Below, piece by piece: positions 8,666 to 12,854 of a stretch of DNA of 12,854 nucleotides; position 1 is the stretch's first letter, and every line of letters starts with the position of its first letter. Made by a program: the position numbers and the translations under genes. Source of the stretch: Ichthyophonus hoferi (taxonomy: Eukaryota > Opisthokonta > Ichthyosporea > Ichthyophonida > Ichthyophonidae); NCBI GenBank assembly GCA_002751075.1, contig NAOQ01000406.1:18045-30898 (forward strand). Reading direction: 5' to 3'. The notes beneath the pieces were generated by a model that worked only from the letters and a program-made list of their open reading frames with translations, had not been told where the DNA came from and ran no database searches.

Positions 8666-11209
8666 TTATTTCTCTTCAAATAGACCCAGTTCTACAGAAA
8701 TTAATACCATAGCTGCAACAGCAGCGTCCTTAGGGAAGTAGTGTTCCAAGAATCTAGAGCCTAAGTTGCCCCACCAGGGGAATGCAGGAAAACTGAGATC
8801 CCAATGATTAGAGTGGAACATTACAATATGGTTGGACCTGGGCGTGTCGGTGGTAGCTTGCTTTGTAGTAACCTGTTCGGATTATGTGTTAGCTATACTA
8901 TAATACGCATGTATAATACATGTATGTATAGGTGTATGTATACGCAAGTCATGTCTAGTGTGGCTTAATACAGTCAGAGGTATACCATAGACCTTACACT
9001 TTGTCCAAATACTAATTCAACCAACCCATATAATATTAACATCAAAAGAATAAATAAAATATAATAATAATAATAAAAACTACACACCTGCATATCATTA
9101 TTTCCATCCCACTTATTGAGCTTCTTGCATCCATCCACTTGAAACCAAGGTAGATGTTCATGTTCAGTGCTCCCAGTAATGTTAAAAATAGGGAAGTCAA
9201 AGGCAAGGAAAGTATTTTTGTGCTTTTTAAAGTAGGCCTGGCGGTATGTGTCGGTGAGACAGCCTACACCTTCGCTTACGTTAATCTCACGGATTCGATG
9301 GAAGATTCCACGACGGAGATTGACATAGGGATCGAACTGGAGTAGGGTTGATTGTGAGTATGTTTAATGTTAAATTGTGTTACATTTTTACATAGTATCT
9401 GCATTTGTGTAATTAATTAGTTACACTACTATATAGTTAACATAGTATATACTTATGTCCGTCTGTTCTACGTTATTATGCAATTGTTGATCTATTTAGA
9501 AGTGTATGCATATCTATAAATATCCATGTAAACAAATTATAGATCCTCATATGTCTTTAGTACACAAAGTCATCCAAGCCCCTCTCCTCCCGCCCCAACT
9601 AAACCATCACTATAACAAGTACACAACCCACAACAACATACCATAGTAAGAACACGATCGACCTGATGGCATATCTCTTGGTTGAAATTCTTCAATCCTC
9701 CCTCCCAGGCTTCATCAGCCAAATGAGAACCGCCACAGGCGCCGGCCCATGTATACATCGCCTTGCAACGTTTACTAATCTCAGGGTCGTTTACAAAAGC
9801 GGTAAACAGATCGGGACTCCCCTTACTAAAACCAATTGCAATGAATTTTTCAGGAAAATGATATCCTTCTCCCGTCACATCACAGGTACTTGGGTGACGA
9901 CCAATTCCTTTATATACGGCATTTTGAATATCCTGAATAACGATAAGGTGTTAGTTAGTGAGATCTGTAAGATTTTATGTATATATTTGTAGGCGTGGCA
10001 TAGTAGACGATTATAAACTGTTTATATTAGTAGGTTATAGTTTGTACATCCCTTTTTCAACAAGTACTTAGGTAGATACTAATACTTATGACCCTATAGT
10101 AGGTGTAGTATGATAAGTATAATAATATGGCTCCGAATATAAATAAATAAAATTAACAGTGTAAGTCTGACTATATGGATACAGGTACACTTTAGTATGC
10201 TCGCAATATATGTATATAACTATGTATGAGCAGTTATATATCTTAAAGCAACGAATGGAGTAATTGGGTATTACAACACAATGGTATTTATATAACGCAA
10301 GTTAATACTTTAAAACATTTCCGCGTACAAAGAATAATGATAATAATAATAATATATAGGGATATATAGAAATAAGAGATTATATATTATAATTAAAACT
10401 GCACAGGAAAATAGAATCGATTTTACAATCTTGAAAATACGTTTATTTATCTCCCTTTTAATACCTCTAAATGCTCAATAATACCCTTTATCACTTACCT
10501 GCACATTATTCTCACAGCTTCTCATTGGGTGAGTGTCAGCTCTAAGCACACGGCAACCAGGGAACCTTCTCTCCACCGCAGGTAAAGCAGTAACCAACTC
10601 CCTCACAGGTAACCAACCGTTAATAAGGCCAGGGGCAAACAACACACCCATATCTACCTCCTCGGGCCATGTAGGCACCGGCATAGGTTTTACCGTCTTA
10701 CTCCCTGTCACATATACCCATTCATCTGGGCCAGTCAAGCGCAAGTAAGTCTCTGCTATAATTTGAGCGGAACACCTATTATCTATTTTAACAAGACTGA
10801 GCAACTCGAACACCAGATCGAGGTTACGTAAAAGGACGACGACACCAAACAACACTATGAACCACTGATTTAAATAATGTTGGTAGGCAAGTAAAACAGC
10901 AACTATTGCGCCGATTACCCCAGCTGTATATAGACTGAAAGTTTTCAGATAGGCACCACGTATGGCCTGAGAGTCGGTTAAGGCTTCTCGTATGAAAATA
11001 TTTCGGTAACGCTTGCCTACCCAGCCCTTAACCCAGGCATTCTCTAATATAGAACGGTCAACTACAACTAGATTACGTAATTCGGTTATAATAGTATCAT
11101 AATCTTCTAATGCTTCAAGCTTTTTCAGCTCGGCTACTTTAGAGGAATAGTCTATATTTGAGGATTCAACGCCAACAACTTTGGCGTCACTACAAATTTT
11201 GGCTTCCAT
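8666..11209 (-). CDS. Membrane-anchored alpha/beta hydrolase (485 aa, four exons)
   Basis: Exons are 11209-10499, 9932-9642, 9336-9088 and 8872-8666. All three introns are phase 0. Donors are CAG|GTAAGT, ATG|GTATGT and CAG|GTGTGT; acceptors are TTATTCAG|G, CTACTCCAG|T and CCGAACAG|G. The joined frame is open for 485 codons to TAA. Residues 1-88 are hydrophilic. About 93-111 and 116-137 are two hydrophobic segments that would anchor the enzyme in a membrane as a hairpin. From about 185 an alpha/beta-hydrolase fold follows: VLFAPGLINGWLPVRE (189-204, a likely oxyanion-hole loop), RVLRADTHPMRSCENN (220-235), the nucleophile elbow IAIGFSKGSPD (Ser273 in GxSxG), TWAGACGGS (298-306), GNNDMQV (Asp415, likely acid) and SNHWDLS (His440, likely base). 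The substrate is unknown; lipase/esterase-type chemistry is the family expectation. The exons are richer in G and C than the introns and neighbours, and the motif wording reminds me of bacterial hydrolases, so old lateral transfer is possible but unproven. The start is the ATG at 11209, just after a TATA box. Confidence 0.85.
8873..9087 (-). other. Intron 3 of the hydrolase gene (215 nt)
   Basis: Begins GTGTGTAG and ends CATAATCCGAACAG. It carries an ATA triplet run (about 9061-9077) near its 5' end. Removing it joins NNDMQ to VTTKQ, completing the region of the catalytic Asp and His. Confidence 0.78.
9337..9641 (-). other. Intron 2 of the hydrolase gene (305 nt)
   Basis: Begins GTATGTTGTTG and ends TACTCACAATCAACCCTACTCCAG, with a pyrimidine-rich tail and an ACTCAC branch-like site. 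Removing it keeps phase 0 between Met334 and Phe335. Confidence 0.8.
9933..10498 (-). other. Intron 1 of the hydrolase gene (566 nt)
   Basis: Begins GTAAGTGATAA and ends ACCTTATCGTTATTCAG, between CAG of exon 1 and GAT of exon 2. Strongly AT-rich, with a short ATA/ATG triplet run near 10333-10355. It contains no open frame beyond short read-through. Confidence 0.8.
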
Positions 11210-11250
11210 TATTACCTTGAATATATGAGCTTGGGAAATCTATTCTGTGG

Positions 11251-11258
11251 TTTATATA
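11251..11258 (-). promoter_or_regulatory. Likely TATA box of the hydrolase gene
   Basis: TATATAAA on the minus strand lies 42 bp before the ATG at 11209. Transcription starting about 30 bp downstream would give a leader of only 10-20 nt. The context CGTATATAAACCACAG is less AT-rich than the surrounding spacer, which favours a real site. Confidence 0.5.
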
Positions 11259-11283
11259 CGATATTTAGTGGCCAACGGTTTAG

Positions 11284-11303
11284 CGATAATGTACGATAAT
11301 GTA
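11284..11303. repeat. Tandem 10-bp repeat upstream of the hydrolase promoter
   Basis: Two perfect adjacent copies of CGATAATGTA, at 11284-11293 and 11294-11303, lie about 30-50 bp upstream of the TATA box. Each holds a GATA core on the plus strand, the target word of fungal GATA factors. A binding site is plausible but unproven. Confidence 0.6.
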
Positions 11304-11565
11304 AAATATTTCATGATTTAACGTACGGACCAAAAAGCCGAAACTAAGGTTGATAAATAAAGGCATTACGGAATCTTGTTGCAACTCTTAAAGCTATAAT
11401 GATTAGATAGCTAAGCATTAAAGCAAGCGGAGCAAGCAAGTGATCCCTGTGAATTGAAGCATAAGTTCTGTTTATTACAAAATAACTAACAGACAAGTTA
11501 AGTTATATAAGGTGTCCGCAGTGAATTATGTAGCATTAATCTTTATTCACAAAATAAGTATAACA

Positions 11566-11618
11566 AATGAAATAAATTGGTATTACTATTACAATAATAA
11601 ATACTGATTTATTTCATT
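11566..11618. repeat. 53-bp long hairpin
   Basis: AATGAAATAAAT (11566-11577) and ATTTATTTCATT (11607-11618) are perfect reverse complements. Pairing continues inward through TGGTATT / AATACTG, with two G-U pairs if read as RNA. After a small internal loop, a 4-bp stem ATTA / TAAT closes on a 3-nt loop. Nearly the whole 53 nt folds on itself. It may be a tiny MITE or a structured RNA. Confidence 0.75.
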
Positions 11619-11910
11619 GATTCATATAAGATCTTCAGACCAATCAAACATACGCATTTCTGCTTGTGCTTACTCTAAAAACCTGCCGGTTCTTTTCATT
11701 AGATCTGAAAGCGGTACAATCTATTTTATTATTGGCTACATAACTTGATAAAGACTAAACGAATCGGCATCGCTTTCCTATTAAGGACAAAAGCTCACTA
11801 GAATTACTTTACACTTATGTATGTATATTAATGTTATCATATTCCCATTTTATTATTATTTATTTAATATTTAATTATTAGTTATTGTATTTATATAAGT
11901 TTTCATTTAT

Positions 11911-11940
11911 GTATATACATATATGTACATGTATATATAC
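11911..11940. repeat. Alternating-purine near-palindrome
   Basis: GTATATACATATATGTACAT followed by GTATATATAC is nearly identical to its own reverse complement, apart from a 2-bp slip. This is simple TA/CA-rich DNA. Confidence 0.7.
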
Positions 11941-12205
11941 ATACTATACCCAAGGTTATATGCACATGCAGTGTGTACCCACGCTCACATGTTAGATGTT
12001 ACACATCTTGGGAATAATCAAAGAAGCATAAAGCAATAAAATAATAGACAACCAATAGCTACATAGCATTATTAATTCATTTTCTTTCCAATATGTTATT
12101 ATTTAAAGAAACTCCCTTCCATCTATGCCCAAATGAAAAATAAAAAAAAGTAATAATAAGCCTATCATATATCTATAAGCTCCAAATAAACCACGCTCTT
12201 TTTTA

Positions 12206-12300
12206 GATCGTTATCACCATAAGAATTTTTTGGATCATTATTTCACTTTTTTTGGATCATTGTTTTCATCACAAGAATATTTTTGTATCATTTCACTATA
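12206..12300. repeat. Degenerate short tandem repeat
   Basis: Four imperfect units of about 22-30 bp, each a T-run followed by GATCRTT or GTATCATTTCAC-like wording. The pair ATCACCATAAGAAT / ATCACAAGAATA recurs in alternate units, suggesting an older higher-order unit of about 50 bp. Confidence 0.55.
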
Positions 12301-12415
12301 TTGCCACAAAAAATACATTCGTTCTTATCAACTGCTTTTGAAATTCAAAATAAAGTGCATTAGCCACTGAGAACTTTGTATGCAGACTTTTTTGAATGGT
12401 AAAATGGTCTGTCTT

Positions 12416-12492
12416 GAGCTACAACAAAAATACGGTTGTGGGAGCTACCTGGATTTTAATCGTTTCCAAATCTGAGATACATTTTTGGAAAC
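12416..12492. repeat. Compact cluster of direct and inverted repeats
   Basis: GAGCTAC occurs at 12416-12422 and again at 12442-12448, with an ACAAC / GTTGT inverted pair between them. Just downstream, GTTTCCAAA (12462-12470) and TTTGGAAAC (12484-12492) form a perfect 9-bp stem with a 13-nt loop. It may be the remnant of a small DNA element or chance structure. Confidence 0.5.
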
Positions 12493-12628
12493 AATATAAA
12501 AAATGGTCCAGAAGAAGAATTATAATATACTATTTACTACCCCCACAACTTGCCTATGTATCTGTATAAAGTACCTTTATATAATGGCTTATTACTTTGT
12601 TTATTATGGTTCAGGATGAAAGGAGTTA

Positions 12629-12655
12629 ACATGCATGGTTTGATGCCATGCATGT
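12629..12655. repeat. Perfect 10-bp hairpin
   Basis: ACATGCATGG (12629-12638) and CCATGCATGT (12646-12655) are perfect reverse complements around a 7-nt loop. Its GC content is higher than that of the flanking DNA. Confidence 0.8.
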
Positions 12656-12700
12656 GCATTGGTATGCTATTATTTATAAGCTAGAAATAGGAATAGAGGT

Positions 12701-12838
12701 GGGTGCGTTCACCCCGCAAAAAAAAAATTACTATTGATTTTTGCTGCAAGATCGATAGCTCCGAATGAAATCATTGCTTAACCTAACTATGTTATCGATC
12801 TTGAGACACTCTCTCATTGGCTAAAATGTTAGAGAGAG
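12701..12838. repeat. Consecutive inverted repeats, possible edge of a DNA element
   Basis: Three stems follow each other. GGGTG / CACCC (12701-12705 and 12710-12714, 4-nt loop) is followed by CCGC and a long A-run. CAAGATCGATA (12747-12757) pairs perfectly with TATCGATCTTG (12793-12803). CTCTCTC (12809-12815) pairs with GAGAGAG (12832-12838). The CACCCCGC then poly-A wording resembles an element terminus, but the region is cut by the window end and no transposase is visible. Confidence 0.45.
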
Positions 12839-12854
12839 CCAGAAGAAAAGAGAA

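Larger units (their letters stand above)
11310..12380. other. AT-rich spacer, no gene seen
   Basis: No open frame of useful length. It contains the hairpin at 11566-11618, an alternating-purine palindrome at 11911-11940 and a degenerate repeat at 12206-12300, each listed separately. Confidence 0.55.

Noticed and set aside
8471-8683. 70-codon plus-strand frame
   Set aside because: AT-rich, no recognisable domain, overlaps the end of the hydrolase's last exon on the other strand.
9154-9992. Plus-strand frames at 9154-9345 and 9666-9992
   Set aside because: They are antisense to hydrolase exons 3 and 2, whose minus-strand reading has splice sites and hydrolase motifs.
10533-10748. 71-codon plus-strand frame
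   Set aside because: Antisense shadow of hydrolase exon 1.
1-12854. Search for tRNA, 5S, spliceosomal RNA genes, CRISPR arrays and virus-like elements
   Set aside because: No matching core motifs, repeat-spacer pattern, or capsid, reverse-transcriptase or integrase-like translations were seen by eye on either strand.

Overview
The window looks like nuclear DNA of a fungus, probably an early-diverging one with a large, AT-rich genome. The best taxonomic marker is a piece of large-subunit (28S) rRNA on the minus strand at the left edge. Its conserved core reads like fungal 28S. Genes are sparse, introns are GT..AG with CTnAC-like branch sites, and promoters look TATA-type. The spacer DNA is very rich in A and T. 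I cannot name a species; an entomophthoralean or mucoromycote-like fungus is an inference from the base composition and the rRNA.

Layout, left to right. Positions 1-300 hold a degenerate 28S fragment. From about 340 to 1310 lies a large inverted duplication: two diverged arms of about 300 bp around an AT-rich spacer, the left arm running into the rRNA fragment. From 1320 to 3020 I see no gene. At 3104-3808 (+) is a single-exon gene for a small DEP-domain protein, with a TATA box and a short overlapping upstream ORF. From 3970 to 5870 there is only AT-rich spacer with one doubtful exon. At 5953-6756 (+) is a probable two-exon gene for an unrecognised 134-residue protein; its intron is full of palindromes. 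At 7570-7923 (-) is an exon-like ORF for a small single-pass membrane protein with no visible ATG.

The clearest gene is on the minus strand from 11209 down to 8666. It has four exons joined by three phase-0 introns and encodes a 485-residue membrane-anchored alpha/beta hydrolase, with a Ser-Asp-His triad assigned from motifs. Its exons are visibly richer in G and C than its introns and neighbours. The right end (11260-12854) has no gene but holds several strong hairpins, a degenerate repeat, and what may be the edge of a DNA element running out of the window.

The genes do not form an obvious pathway. I found no convincing virus-like element, CRISPR array, tRNA or new multi-gene system. The items most worth a second look are the hydrolase gene, the inverted rDNA-linked duplication and the palindrome-packed intron.
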